A program made the translations under genes and the position numbers. Shown in pieces: positions 1-16,920 of a DNA stretch of 64,000 nt. Location: assembly GCA_029204225.1 (NCBI GenBank), contig CM055107.1:30281410-30345409 (forward strand). Direction: 5' to 3'. The notes below the pieces were generated by a model. That model was not told the DNA's origin. It saw nothing but the letters and a program-made list of their open reading frames with translations, and ran no database searches. The first letter of the stretch is position 1; each line of letters begins with the position of its first letter. The stretch comes from Diphasiastrum complanatum. Lineage: Eukaryota; Streptophyta; Lycopodiopsida; Lycopodiales; Lycopodiaceae.

Positions 1-614
1 TGCTTCAACTTTTTCTTGTTTAAACCCTATAGCTGTGGGTGAGCGTGGCTGAAAACTGTACATCGGAATAAAGGGGCTGTATCTCGTAGCTGAATGTTTG
101 GTACTGTTATAAGCAAACTCTAGTACCGAGAGATACTCCTCCCAATTAGTCTGCTTTTTGCTGACGTACGCGCGAATCACTTGATTTACTCTTTCTGTTT
201 GACCGTCCGTCTGTGGATGGTTGGTGGTACTCATGTTAAGTTTAGTATGGAGATGATGGAATATTGCCAAAAATTTCCATTAAACTTACTATCCCGGTCG
301 CTGACTATGCCGGAAGGTAGACCGTACAATTTAAATAGCCCGTCTACAAACAACCTCGCTAACTCTGGAGCTCTAACGGTTGTTTTGGTCGGAATAAAGT
401 GAGCCATTTTGATCAGACGGTCAACGGTGACCCATATAGCGTCATTACCCTTTTGGGTTTTAGGCAGGCCTACTATAAAATCCATGGAGATACTCTCCCA
501 TTTACCAGCTGGTATATCTAAGGGCTGTAACAACCCTCCTGCCTTTAAACGCTCTGCTTTATTTACCTGACATTTCTGGCAACTGGTTACATATTGCTGG
601 ATGTCCTTTTTCAT
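1..614 (-). pseudogene. Ty3 integrase fragment
   Basis: The minus strand encodes the integrase zinc-binding tail (CQKCQ near 570) followed by the catalytic core. The first acidic residue is in SMDFIVGLPKT and the second in GIVSDRDSKF. After a stop or frameshift around 231-290, the block with the catalytic Glu follows (HPQTDGQTERVNQ) in sequence at 1-230. Integrase would insert element cDNA into the chromosome. The break between the second Asp and the Glu makes this copy inactive. The C-terminal part is off the window. Confidence 0.88.
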
Positions 615-839
615 AGTGGGCCAGAAAAATTGCTTACAAAGAAGCTCATAGGTCTTTTGAATGTTTGGGTGCCTCGCACTCGGACTGTCATGACACTCTT
701 ACAGGACCTGCTGCCTATAATCCTCTGAATTGGGGACACATACTCTATCTCTATAGAGCAAGTACTCATCCTGAATGGAATACTGTTTCCATTTGAATCC
801 TTGAGTCAGTTGACCCTCAACCACTGGGGTTTGCTTGGG

Positions 840-1145
840 TTATACAATGTCATATGATGTATACTTGGACTCATCATCATCCTCAACGGAAGCTGCCGTA
901 TTCTTGGATGAATTGGCACCAGCTCGGGGAACTGGTTCTAGAGTCTGTGGCTGTTCGCTCTGGATTGAGTTCCAGATAATAGAGAAGAATGCATCATGTT
1001 GGCACTTCCCTCTCAAGGACTCGAGTAACTCATTACCAATCTGAGTAAAACTCAGCTCGTTTATCATAGGCATTCTACTAAGTGCATTTGCTATTATATT
1101 GAATTTCCCCTGTCTATATCTGATAGACATATTAAACTCTTGCAT
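840..1145 (-). pseudogene. Ty3 RNase H end and linker to integrase
   Basis: The peptide contains FNMSIRYRQGKFNIIANALSR, the hallmark that follows RNase H in plant Ty3 elements (usual form YRPGKxNxxADALSR), then an acidic, serine-rich linker. It is separated by a frame change from the RNase H core at 1145-1444 and by stops from the integrase fragment. The Asp usual in ADALSR is replaced by Asn. Confidence 0.85.
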
Positions 1146-1444
1146 TAACTCAGCCCAACGACTTTCTGACCTCTAAGCTCAGGCTGATTGCAAAGGTATC
1201 TGAGACTTTCATGGTCTGTCAGGACCTCAAAGTTGGCACCATATAAATAATGCCTCCAAGTCTTAAGGGCATGAACTATGGAGAAGAGTTCCTTTTCATA
1301 GGCACTGTACCTAGTCTGTGCTGGCTCGAGTTTTTTACTCTCGAATGCAACTGGTCGTCCACCCTGAGTTAGTACAGCACCAACTGCAAAGTCGCTAGCA
1401 TCTGTTTCGACCACAAATGGTTGATTGGGGTCGACGACTTTCAA
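1145..1444 (-). pseudogene. Ty3 RNase H core
   Basis: RNase H degrades the RNA of the RNA/DNA hybrid during reverse transcription. The fragment carries VETDASDFAVGAVL (first catalytic Asp), YEKELFSIVHALKTWRHYL (Glu helix) and VLTDHESLRYL (third Asp). The core looks intact, but it is bounded by frame breaks on both sides, so it cannot be made as part of a polyprotein. Confidence 0.9.
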
Positions 1445-1710
1445 AACTGGTCTGTAGCTAAGGCTGTTTTGAGAGCATCAAAGCTCTCCTGCTGTGCGGA
1501 CTCCCAAATGAACTCCTTTCCCTTCCCCTCAAGAAGATTTGTCATGGGAACTGCTATCTGAGCATATTCCTTGACAAATCGTCTGTAAAATTCCGCCAAA
1601 CCTAGAAAGATCTGAAGTTCTAAAATATTATGAGGTCTCAGCCAACTGAGTATGGCTTTAACCTTATTAGGGTCCATCTTAATCCCATTTGTCGAGATAA
1701 TGTGGCCCAA
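1441..1710 (-). pseudogene. Ty3 reverse transcriptase thumb/connection
   Basis: The peptide begins MGHIIS and contains FLGLAEFYRRFVKEYAQIA and FDALKTAL. These are the conserved blocks between the polymerase palm and RNase H of Ty3 elements. It is out of frame with the reverse transcriptase palm at 1780-2484, and a short segment (1711-1779) carries the frameshift. Confidence 0.88.
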
Positions 1711-1779
1711 ATAAGCTACTTCTTCAACGAAGAATTCACACGTAGGTTTCTTAGCATAAAGCTTATGCTTTCTAAGCAG

Positions 1780-2484
1780 TCAAAACACCTTTCTGAGGTG
1801 TTTAAGATGCTCCTTCCTCGTTTTACTGTAGACGAGGATGTCATCTAAAAATACGACTACAAACTTACCCAAGTATGGTCTGAGGACACTGTTCATCGGG
1901 GTCATAAAGGTAGCTGGAGCATTTGTGAGCCCAAATGGCATCACCTTAAACTCATAATGACCATGACGAGTCCTAAAAGTTGTCTTCGGGACATCTTCCG
2001 ACTTTATACGAACTTGATGATATCCCGATCTGAGGTCTATTTTATTGAAAAATTTAACCCCGTCGAGTTGATCAAATAACTCGTCTGCCCGAGGCATAGG
2101 ATACTTATTCTTAATTGTGACTTTATTGAGGGCTCTGTAATCTATGCAAAGACCCATAGACCTCTCTTTCTTTTTCACCAAAAGGACTGCTGAGGCCCAT
2201 GGTGAACTACTAGTCTGAATTTGGCCTTCCCCAAGATAATCTGTTAGCTGTCTAGTTATTTCTTCATCCTCTGTTCGGCTGACCCGATACGGAGGTTTAG
2301 AAACAGGTGCTATACCTGCTGGTACTAGGTTTATTACATGATCTACCTCTCTGCTAGGTGGTAAACCATGTGGTAGATGTTCAGGAAAAACATTTTTAAA
2401 TTTAGACAACAAAGTTTCTAAATTTACTAATTTTCTGCTGTAAAGAATTGGAAATAGAAACTTCTGGAATAAATTGAAAGTCAC
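1780..2484 (-). pseudogene. Ty3 reverse transcriptase palm and fingers
   Basis: This 234-codon stretch holds the reverse transcriptase motifs in order: the linker [67 protein letters not shown] and the catalytic box [11 protein letters not shown]. Both catalytic Asp residues are present. Usual domain length and order are kept, and only the downstream frameshift breaks it. It would copy element RNA into DNA in virus-like particles. Confidence 0.93.
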
Positions 2485-2660
2485 ATAAGTTTACCTGATG
2501 GTCGTCGTCTCCGATTAGCTGACAGACCTCTGAATTGCAGACCATAGGGCTGTCGGGGACATCATGCTCCCCATGCAACTGGATCTCTCGACCTTTATGT
2601 TGAAAGCTGAGGGTGTTCTCCTGATAATTTATTGGAGGGAAGGTCCTAAACTATAGAGCC
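2485..2660 (-). pseudogene. Ty3 protease C-terminal remnant
   Basis: The minus strand reads DIVLGRDWL, the C-terminal motif of Ty3 aspartic proteases, and then runs toward the reverse transcriptase start. The active-site D(S/T)G segment normally 80-100 residues upstream is missing. Gag sequence (HEDHEHCC) joins almost directly to the DIVLG segment, which indicates an internal deletion between about 2650 and 2710. Confidence 0.7.
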
Positions 2661-3880
2661 AATCTCTTCCGAGAACAATATCTGTGCGATCTAGCAGAGG
2701 TTAGCTGGCAACAGTGTTCATGGTCTTCATGAAACACTTTGATCTCGGAAGTTGCCGAGTCACTTGGGAAACTTACTGTCTGAACAAGATGAACTTGTTT
2801 TTTATCTTTTTTATCTTTTTTAGTGAAAAGCCCCTTGGGACAAAAGCGCAGACGTTCTTGTTTGGCTTTCTCAAAATCTTCCGGTTTTAAGGGTTGTATG
2901 AGTGAAGGGCATTTCTGAGGAGCTTCACCTTTAATTTTATCTTCTTTCTTTCTTTTTAAAAATTTCTTTTTAAATTGAAAGTCTTTCGGAGGAGGCTGCT
3001 CAGAAAGGGGCTGCTGTCTCGCCTTCTTCCTACCCACTGAATCATCATAGATTTGAGCATATCTGAGAGCTTGCTCTAGGGTAGTGGGCGAGTTTCTCTG
3101 GACCTCTACTTTATATTCATCTTTCAGTCCATGGATAAATCCTCTGATTTTCTGATAATCATCCATATTTTTAATTTTTAAAATTGCTTCTCGATACTGC
3201 GAGATATATTGGATTAAAGATTTGTCCATTACTTTTTTGTCCCAGGCTTCCCAGGCTCTATCAAGCTCGTTTTTTGGTAGAAACTCTCTTAGGAATGCTT
3301 CTTCAAAAACTTTCCATGACTGGGGGGTCTGCCGAGTCTCCTGGAGGTTTAACCACCACTTATAGGCCATGGGCCCTAGGGAAAGACTGGCCTCAATAGC
3401 TTGCAAATGGTCAGGGGTCTGTTTAAGAGCATGAATGTTCTTCCATTTGCTGAGGAAGGTGTGTAGAATATCTGCATTTCTATCCTTCTCTTCCCCAGTA
3501 AAAGTAGGAAGCTTTAAGTCTCTAAAGACACTGGGATGAGACCGCATAGGCTCACCCGAAATTGATGGAAGTGGAGAAGGGGACAACTGAGAAGTGGAGG
3601 GAAGGCTTCCTTTCGCGGAGCTCAAAATTAAACTTTTGAGTTCGGCGAATGAGTCATCGACATTGGACTTGAAATTGGCTAAAGCCAATTTCAGTTCATC
3701 CACCTCCGTTACCAAGTGGAGATACTGCTCCTTGGTAACCAATTCTTTGAGTTCTTCGGCGAATTGCTCCTGTTCTTCCACTTCCATGGGTTCTTTCCCC
3801 TTACTGAACCTTAGAGATTCCGTTTCTAATTCATCAATGCCTCTTGTCAGGGGTTGATCAGGTCCCGGAGAAGTGGTCAT
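2651..3880 (-). pseudogene. Ty3 gag (capsid) reading frame
   Basis: This open frame of 409 codons starts at the ATG at 3880. It has an acidic N-terminal coiled-coil-like region (residues 30-75), then the retrotransposon gag core: FRDLKLPTFTGEE, WWLNLQE, WKVFEEAFLREF and GFIHGLKDEYK. A strongly basic tail with KKKFLKRKK and KKDKKDKK follows. A clear CCHC zinc knuckle is not seen; only an isolated FCPKG remains. The last about 20 codons read protease sequence in the wrong frame after a deletion. Gag would form the element's virus-like particle. Confidence 0.88.
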
Positions 3881-4389
3881 TTTCTGAGATAGAAAAGTGC
3901 CTGACGTTTCTTCTAAAAAAAAGTCAAACAGACTAATTTAGAATTGTACAAAGATGGGAAAGAAAACTTAGCTGTTTCTGAGGACTGCACTTCCAAAGAA
4001 ATATCAAGAAAAGCCCTCTCAGCTCTTCCACAGCAAATTGCAGACCTGCTGTCTGGAAAATCAGCAACCTGTCCGGCCCGAATTTTTCTGATTTGGGCCC
4101 AAAAACAATTGCAAAGATCTGAATTCTTTAAGCACCCTGCTCACTGGTTGGACAGCCACTTTGTCTGCTCAAAAACTTCTGATTTGGCCCCCAAAATGGT
4201 TCCGAAAATCCAATTTTCAAAAGGCCTTTGGAGCGCTGGACCTGCGGTAGGAATCTGCTCCAAAAAACTGGGATTTGCAGCCAAACAGGGATCCCAGTTT
4301 CTGAAATTTCAGTAGCTCTCTGATTGCCAATAACTACAGAGAACCATTTGCGGGTTGAAAGCAGAATCTCATCATAGCAAACAGCCACT

Positions 4390-4947
4390 ATTGTATCTTT
4401 TGGATGAGTAGGGGCATTGAATAGGGTTAAATACTAGCATTTTGGTAAGTCGAATAAAAGGCATGATGGTGAACCTGGAGAACTGAATCACCTATCCACA
4501 ACAGTAGGAGTTTAGGATCAAATTTTGTTTTTCAGGTCAATTCCACTAGTAGAGCATAGCTTTTGGTTTCATGTGCAAACGTAATCAAAACAAGCATAGA
4601 GTTGCTGTGAATGGGTTTTTGTAATCTTAAAGCTGAAACCTCAAACCACATCGAGTCCAGCAAGTACGTCTTTAATGAGAGTCATGTTTTTATTCCAACA
4701 TCATTTGCTCTTTCATTTTCAAATGTAAGTTAAATGGGGCTCTTGTAGGTTGCAATTAACTTAGAGCAAGATTAATGCTTTGCAAACAATCAATCAGCAA
4801 TTAGTGCATAGAGGATTAAGTTTCTATCAACTTATCAATTATGAACCATACTCAATTCCTGTCAGTTAGTCTAAATATTGCTATATCTAAGACACTTCGC
4901 TCAGTAGGTAGAAAATACTTTGTGACCAAGGTAATTGGTTTAAGCAG
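4390..4947 (+). other. Intron sequence upstream of first visible helicase exon
   Basis: No coding similarity was found here. In particular, the helicase segment that should precede the exon at 4948 is absent. The stretch ends in a usable acceptor (TTTAAGCAG). I read it as the 3' end of a helicase intron, possibly including part of a Ty3 LTR. Confidence 0.5.
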
Positions 4948-10151
<5,204 letters not shown>

Positions 10152-10155
<4 letters not shown>

Positions 10156-10738
10156 GGTCTCTATGCAGCATAGATGAAAATGCTTTTGTCCGAACACTGG
10201 CCACTGCCGATTCTTCAAATTGTCTTTTTCTCAAACCAATTGATTTTTAAATCTCCCCTTTGAATCAAAGTCTGTTGATGTTAGTCCAACCAAAAGCCAG
10301 ATTCCTTATACTGAGATTTCATTCAAGATCAAAGTATCTATAGATGTGGTGAGGAGTGAGTGGGCATAGTCAGCCAAATGTACCAAACCTGAATATAGTC
10401 AACAAAGGACCTTCTTAGCAAGTGCAACTGTGAAAATAGATGCAATGCTATAAGACCAAATTTTAAGGTCTCTGTGCAGCATTGATGAGAATTATTTTGT
10501 CCAGACACAGGGCGGATGCTTCAAGTGGTCTTTTTGAAAACCACTTGATTTTATATGTACCTCTTGAAAGGAAAGTCTGTTGATGTTAGTCCGATGTAGA
10601 GCCAGATTCCTTGTACTGAGCGTTGATGCAAAATCAAAATATCTAAATGTAGTGACGAGTTGTGCATAGTAAGCCCAACCTGAATATAATCAACAAAGGA
10701 GCTTCTGAGTGAATGCAACTATGAAAGTGATGCTATGT
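10152..10738 (+). repeat. Tandem duplication (about 300 bp unit) at helicase 3' end
   Basis: Unit A begins at the helicase stop codon (10152-10451) and unit B follows (10462-10738). Shared landmarks in the same order are TTAAGGTCTCT.TGCAGCAT.GATGA, AAGTCTGTTGATGTTAGTCC, AGCCAGATTCCTT, CCTGAATATA.TCAACAAAGGA and GAAAATAGATGCAATGCTAT / GAAAGTGATGCTATG. The units are diverged by substitutions and small indels, so the duplication is not recent. It likely covers the 3' UTR. Confidence 0.85.
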
Positions 10739-12530
10739 ACAAACAGATTGGAATAATTGATTCTTTCAGCTGGGTATAGGTGTAACTAGTTGCAGTGAGT
10801 TGCACAGCCGTAACAATGCCTGCTCAAAGAACTTCTCATGAATGCACAAAGCTATATTGGACCATATACTCCAAATTGCTCTGGTGAGGTTTTCAGAAAA
10901 TCAAGCTCTAGCAAGTAATCTGATGTAGGAGATCCCACCTATAGCTTGTTACCAGTTTCTAAAACAAAATTTCAAGATTGACATTCACCATGTTAATGGA
11001 AGCACCATTTCTGAATTGGTCTAAGCTATTGTCTCCCTTTGTTGGCACATTGAAAGTAGTATGATAGTCTGACAGTGGAATATTTGTTAAAAACATGTCA
11101 ATAGAGAGTTTTACCTTCAGTCAATGATGTTGCTGCTACCTCTCATCACAACAATGGCAACATCCTGACTTTATTTCAGACTTGAAGGAGAATTTAAATA
11201 ATAATCTGCTAACCATCTCCTAAAGAGACTTGACCACCTTTGCTACTAATGAGCTTTGCTTGAATAGTTATGGGACCAAAGAAAGTATGTTTTGCTGGTG
11301 ATCAAAATAAAATTTGTATATCTTTCGACAAAGATAAATAGGAGCTCATTTGTGAATAAGGGCATGTCTCACTTCCATGTACTATACCTTTCTTTCACCA
11401 GTATTGAAAATCTGTCACTTTTGTGACATGTACCCTTTTTGAATCATGGAATGTAGCTAGATAATAGACGATACTTTTCTTTGTTCCAGCTGAATGTCGA
11501 GATCCTCTTCAAATCTCACACGAGTGGGTGCTGGCTTTTATATAGCTTGTGCCTCTTGTGTCTTGAAGTATGCTCACTTTCTTACCATGCAAGGAATCCA
11601 CATAACTACCAAGTTCTAGTTTGAATTCTGTTTTAAAATGGCCCAGTCAATTAATCTTGAAAATTCTGTTTCAAGTCTTGTGCCTATGGTGCTTGTTATG
11701 CATTAAGTATGGTAAGAAGCTCTTACTGTAGCAAACACGTTTGATTTTAAAGATCAATGGGGAAATCCTCTTATTAATGTATTTTCTGTGTAAATATTTA
11801 GAAACATTTTAAACTCCAATTTTGGATAGATGATCTAAATCCATTTCGACTTTGAGAATCGAAGTTTCTCAATTCTTGGCTTGGATCGACGGGTCGGAGT
11901 GACTCGCAAACATATTTCGATCCGTAGGGTTGAAATTCAAAATTCGATCTTTTGACTATTTCAATTTCAACCCAGGTCTATTTCTACCCAACCTCTATGT
12001 GAATCCCAAGTATAGTTCGACCTTGTGGCTCTGGTATCTATTTTGATCCCAGATTTCTTTTCGACCTTGGTTGAGATCTCATTTTGATCCAAGGATGATG
12101 TTGATAGTTATTTACTATGTACGTAAGTGATTAAGCTACGAAGAGATGGTTACATATTGTAGGATGGATTAGACAATAGTAGTTAAACATTTGTAATCCC
12201 CTATCAATACTTATAAGTGGTAGATCATTTCTATGTTAGTTTTTAAGGGGCATTTGGCTAATGCAAGGTAGATTGCAGCAGATCATTATGTATATTTTGA
12301 TTTTTTTATCAAGATCACTTTTGCTTAATATGAAGTACTCAATTCTTGTCTCATATCATTGATTGTATTCTTATTTCTATTGTTGATGCAATCACATTTT
12401 TCTTTCATCACTCTTGCTTGCTGACTGAAACACTAAAGATCTTTGGACATGCTACTTCACTTCTGTTGCCATTTTGCATTCTCACTCTCTTTGCTTTATT
12501 TCCATTTTTTGACATGGTACTAGAGTTGGT
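10739..12530 (+). other. AT-rich spacer, nothing recognised
   Basis: No coding motif or clear repeat boundary was found. A stretch at 11880-12080 has many spaced TTCGACC/TTGATCC words, which may be a decayed LTR, but no paired copy was found. Confidence 0.5.
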
Positions 12531-12539
12531 TTTTTGGAC

Positions 12540-13011
12540 CACTCAACAGAAGAGTTTCTATCAAGACACTATTTGGAAGTGTGCATTCAGTAGAAATTAT
12601 TTAATCTTTGACTTTTACAAGTCATCAATGCCCAAGATGTATTCTCTCTTGATGATAGGACCAAGGAGGATCCATCTTCAAGAAAAGGTATTTTTGTTGG
12701 ATATAGTGAGGTGAGTAAAGCCTACAAGGTTTACATTCCTTCTACTAACAAAGTGATTGTTGGTAGAGATGTCATTTTTTATGAGGGGAACATTCCAAAG
12801 GTGTCTTCAAGCATGATTGATGGTAGAGTGGATGGATCTAACATTCGTGATGTTGATGAAAAGGATCCTACTTTGGATGGTGATGATGATGGACCTTCAT
12901 CAAGTCAAAAGCCAAGGAGAACATGCATTGGGAAAAGACTTGTTCATGAAGTATAGGACTTCACTTGGAGTGTTATCAAAGTCTATGCTAAAACTAGTTG
13001 AAGAGGGAGTG
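12540..13011 (+). pseudogene. Ty1/copia integrase C-terminal fragment
   Basis: Across two frames the plus strand gives the copia integrase C-terminal block: GIFVGYSEVSKAYKVYIP followed by KVIVGRDVIFYE. An acidic Asp/Gly-rich linker (residues like DGDDDGPSSS) follows, as is usual before the copia reverse transcriptase. The reverse transcriptase itself is absent. The sequence jumps to GAAGAGGGAGTG at 12999-13010, which resembles a polypurine tract. Confidence 0.8.
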
Positions 13012-13480
13012 TGAAAGATTCAACTAGTTTCATCACATTGTAAACAGACTATGTACATAAATACAACAATAGAAGATCATTATCCGAAGATAGTTTTCCT
13101 ATCGATGACATCATGATCGACATGGATATATGTAGTTTCTTCATTAGTAAGTGGTGAGAGAGGCATGACATATCAATCGGCATGTTTGCATTAGGATTTG
13201 CACAGTGGATGCTATGATAAATGCTTCGTGTTCTTGCTCCAAAGTATCGTCCACATGCATGCTGTCTTGCAAAGAAGATGTTATGTGTTAAAAATTAAGC
13301 CCATAGTTGTCTCCTTAGTGAATGACTAATTTCTATTTCATGATTCTTCCTGCACGTTTATTGATCTTTGATCTAGGGTCAGGTGAAACCTATTTTGGGT
13401 TCAAAGTCTGCTCATCTGATACCTGTAGGAATCACAAACTCAGACAACCAGTTGGATGAATGCTTATTGTGATTTGAATG
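13011..13480 (+). mobile_element. Possible copia 3' LTR after polypurine tract
   Basis: Directly after the purine-rich GAAGAGGGAGTG the sequence TGAAAGATTCAACTAG could be an LTR start with the usual TG. No second LTR copy and no defined 3' end were found, so the boundary is a guess. Confidence 0.3.
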
Positions 13481-15490
13481 CACTCTATCGCTGTTTGATC
13501 GTGCTTGTTTACTCACTCTGATCAGAACACGAACGTCTACGACTCCTCAGTTTCTGATCAGATGATGGCTGTCTTTGACGCTTGAGGAACTCGCAATATC
13601 ATACTGCTCTTTCCATCTATTTCAGAACCAAACTTCTCATTGAATCTATTTTTCACTAACAAACCATCTCTAATCTCTTCGGTGGACTATACTCTCGTTT
13701 GTGAGTATGAATTAATTTTCAAGATCCTCTTGGGCAATTAGAACACTTAAAGCTGTGATTATATTCAGCATAAGCTTTCTATTAAACTGTTTTGCCAGTA
13801 ATTGAGTGCGGCACTTAATCAGTTGAACAATCAAAACTATCTAACCAAAGTGAACTTTTTCCTAGTACAAATTTGGGGTTTTTTGTCTAACCACTTTTGG
13901 AAGGGAGGAAAGAGAAGAAGCCTGAGGAGTAGCTGATTGGTTGACCAAGTCGATCAATTTTGTTAAATTCACTTTCAATCCTGAAGTATAATTGATAGCA
14001 AATGAGTTTAACAATTGGGAGTTAATTAAGAAGACTGTCTCTGGGAATTTGGGTTCATTTTCCCTAGTGATAATTAGAATTCGATGAATTAATGATTCTA
14101 AGGGAAAAGTGAGTGGCAAGTCAGATAATCCATTTATGGAACCATCTTTGATTTGCAATTAGATTTGGATCTTGCAAATGAAAGCAGATTGAAGGAGTTC
14201 CATATATGAATCCAGTAATTTGGATTCTAATTGTGGCATTATAGAGTGATCTTTTATAATGACTGAGACACCCAAGAGAAATTCTAACCTGTAAAGAATT
14301 AACTTCATTTTTACCAATTTTGAAATAGATATTGGATATCTAGGATATTATGGTATTCGATTTTGTTGATATCTATGTTTCTTTTGGGTTAGTGAATACA
14401 CTTATGGCATTTCAATTGTACTTGAATGATACATTTTGTTTGTCCATGCCAGGGTACAATGTGGAATGGTATTCTTTGAGTAACACTTAAGGAGCATGAG
14501 GGATTTCAATGGTTAGAAGTATGTTCTGAAATTGGTTGTGTTTCTGATCCTATATCTGGGTATAGGATAGCCAAATAGTCTTTTGGACTTTTTGGGAAAA
14601 CAGATCTAGAAGCAGAGGATTCTTGGAGAGAAAGTTGGTGGTATGGGACATCAGTGATTCCAAGGGAAATTTCTTGGGTAATAATGATCTGTAGACTGAT
14701 GGGTGGTGATTACGGTAATGGTAATACTAACAGATAAATCCATTGGTTTTTTTTTTTTTTTGGATATTTTGGAAAATTATGAGATTGATCCGGATCCCAA
14801 AATGGTATCTCATTGATTACAAAATCTGGAGACCCTTAAATATAATTCAGTGTTATTTTAAACCTCTACTTTTTAGAAATTTCTTTAATACGAGACAATT
14901 GGATTGAGATTCATATAATTCCTTCCAGTGTAGAACTATGTTCTGAAGGACTGGTTATAATTATATGAAATTGTACTTTCATACAAGGGTGAATATAGCT
15001 TAGAATCTATTGATGTTTTTAATCGATTAAGTGGAATTTAGATTCCTGAACCCAAATGTTTATCTCTATTTGATAGTTGATTATTGAGATGTAATATTTC
15101 TATCGGTTGGGATAAGATATTCTATGATTTTGAGGAAAAAGTCCAGTTTATCGTAGTATTGGATACAAATTACTGACTTTTTCAATTATCTAATATCTTA
15201 TACATGGTCTCTTGAGAATTTTTTAATTAAGATTATGGAATTTCTTTTAAAAGGGGGAGAAGAAAATATAGGAATAAGACTTTCGATGAATCAGCCAGTT
15301 GCATAGATTTTTGAAAAATAATTCAGTTTGTGTGCAAAGGTAGAATTATTAGTTGAAATAGAGGAACTCTCTAGTGATTGTTTTGAATAATCTGGAACTA
15401 GAGGAGTTTTGGGGACATTGAGTTGTGAGATATTTATGAATTTGGGAAGTAGTGGTAAACATTAAATTAAGGTTCATTGATGAGTTTACC
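13481..15490 (+). other. AT-rich spacer with decayed element sequence
   Basis: I recognise no gene. A minus-strand frame at 13862-14158 (98 codons) has no known motif. A plus-strand segment near 14636-14690 reads KLVVWDISDSKGNF and resembles a segment at 32430. A purine-rich AAAAGGGGGAGAAGAAAA at 15249-15266 could be an old polypurine tract. Confidence 0.35.
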
Positions 15491-16920
15491 AAGTGCCATT
15501 CTATTATGGATTGGATAAGAGGAATAAAGCTTTAATCTTAACCTTATGTCCAAAGATGTATGTATAAGTTAGGAGAAGCTTGGATGGTTCGTCACTACCC
15601 TTTTCTTCATCTCCAAACCTATGGATCTCATCAAACAATACAATGCGACTTATGTGAATACGTCGTCCAACTGGATCATAACATCTATAACCCTTAGTTT
15701 GCTCGTCATACTTTGTAAAGATGCATTTCAAGGCCTTTACCTGCATTTTGGTTCTTTCACTCTTGGGTATGTGAATACACATGTGGCATCCAAATACTCA
15801 CAACCCATCAATCCAAGGCTTCTTCCCACTGAATGTCTCTTCGGGTGTATGATTAGGTACAACAATTGTTGGGCTTCTATTTTCCAAGAACACAACAATT
15901 TTAACGACTTCACCCCAAAAAAAATCAGCGATGCCCATATGCATCATCATTGCCCTAGCAACCTTGACAATGATACAATTCTTTTTCTCCTATCCCATTT
16001 TGTTGAGGTGTGTCAACTTGTGCAAATTGTTGTTTAATGCCACGTTCCTTGCAAAAATCAATAAAAGTTGTGGACTGAATCAATAAAAGCTGTGGACTGA
16101 TACTCACCACCATGATCAGATCTAACTACCTTGATCTTAGTGCTTGATTGGTTTTTTTGCCAATGCTTTGAAACTCTTGAAACATCCGAATGTGTCAGAC
16201 TTCTCTTTAATCGTGTATATCCAAGTCTTCCGTGACTCAATGCTCCACCAATGGACATTACCTTCATTGGCCCACATAGATTGGAGTGCACCTGCTCAAG
16301 CACCCGTTTTGCCCTTGTTGTCCCTTCTTTGTTTTTCACTGTGTAACTTGCCTAACAAACACACCTTGCAAATGAGTTCTTCTTTGTCATCCAAATTGGG
16401 TAGGCCTGTTACCATCTTGAGCTTGCGCAACAACCTCAAGCTCTTGAATTTCAAATGCCCCAGTCATCTATGCCATAGGTCACGTTGCGATATAGATGTC
16501 GATGCCAAGGCATTGCACTTTGTAACAACAACATTCAACTTGTATAGTCCACAAGTTTTGTTCCTAAAGCCATCAACAATTACCTTGAAGTCTTGTTTCA
16601 TGTCAAGGGCTTCGATGTTTGAAATTGTGTTCTGAGTGCCTCCCAAGTGCCTCTTGCTGTCACAGATTCACTAATGTGGACAATGACGTGGTCCTTGACC
16701 AACAAATGTGTATGTGATAAGGCCTTTTACGCCCTTTTGTCATATGCATGAATGTGGGCTGGAGTTGTGTTTGGGTGATGCTCCACCCCAGTGATGATCT
16801 CCCATAGCTCCTTTTCCACCAAAATAGTTTTCATCTTAAAATTTCCAATGCTATAATTGGACACCCCATCCAATTTACTGGCTTTTCCAAGCACAGATTC
16901 CCTTAATGTTGCCATTTTTC
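15490..16920 (-). mobile_element. Ty1/copia element, gag and integrase only, internally deleted
   Basis: Minus-strand order is a gag N-terminal piece (16915-16727), a pre-integrase and integrase core (16646-16058, extending with breaks to about 15790), and an integrase C-terminal block (15782-15504). The gag peptide has KLDGVSNYSIGNFKMK and ELWEII. The pre-integrase has GLYKLNVVV and DLWHR. The integrase has KIKVVRSDHGGEYQS and, in the last piece, KALKCIF and KGYRCYDP followed by ISRIVLFDE. No reverse transcriptase follows, so the element is a truncated pseudogene. It faces opposite to the fragment at 12.5-13 kb. Confidence 0.85.
16727..16915 (-). pseudogene. copia gag N-terminal fragment
   Basis: The 62-codon frame starts at the natural-looking ATG at 16915. 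It contains the copia gag (UBN2 / DUF4219-like) pattern KLDG.NY followed by a Trp-to-Gly change where W normally sits, then FKMKTILVEKELWEII. It ends at a stop, with most of gag and its zinc knuckle missing. Confidence 0.7.

Larger units (their letters stand above)
1..4330 (-). mobile_element. Ty3/gypsy retrotransposon, decayed, cut by left window edge
   Basis: Reading down the minus strand from about 3880 the domain order is gag, protease remnant, reverse transcriptase, RNase H, integrase, which is the Ty3/gypsy order. The reading frame is broken by stops and frameshifts, so no single polyprotein survives. The 3' part and 3' LTR lie beyond the left edge. A degenerate match to the tRNA-Met primer site is visible on the opposite strand near 4313-4332 (AGCTCT, CTGAT, GCCAATAA), so the leader may start there, but the 5' LTR ends could not be fixed. 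The element probably lies in an intron of the helicase gene whose first visible exon starts at 4948. Confidence 0.9.

Noticed and set aside
3184-3857. Plus-strand frames at 3184-3399 and 3594-3857
   Set aside because: They lie antisense within the gag frame, whose motifs are clear on the minus strand.
12346-12714. 122-codon plus-strand frame before the copia fragment
   Set aside because: Low-complexity hydrophobic sequence in its first part, and only its end overlaps recognisable integrase sequence in another frame.
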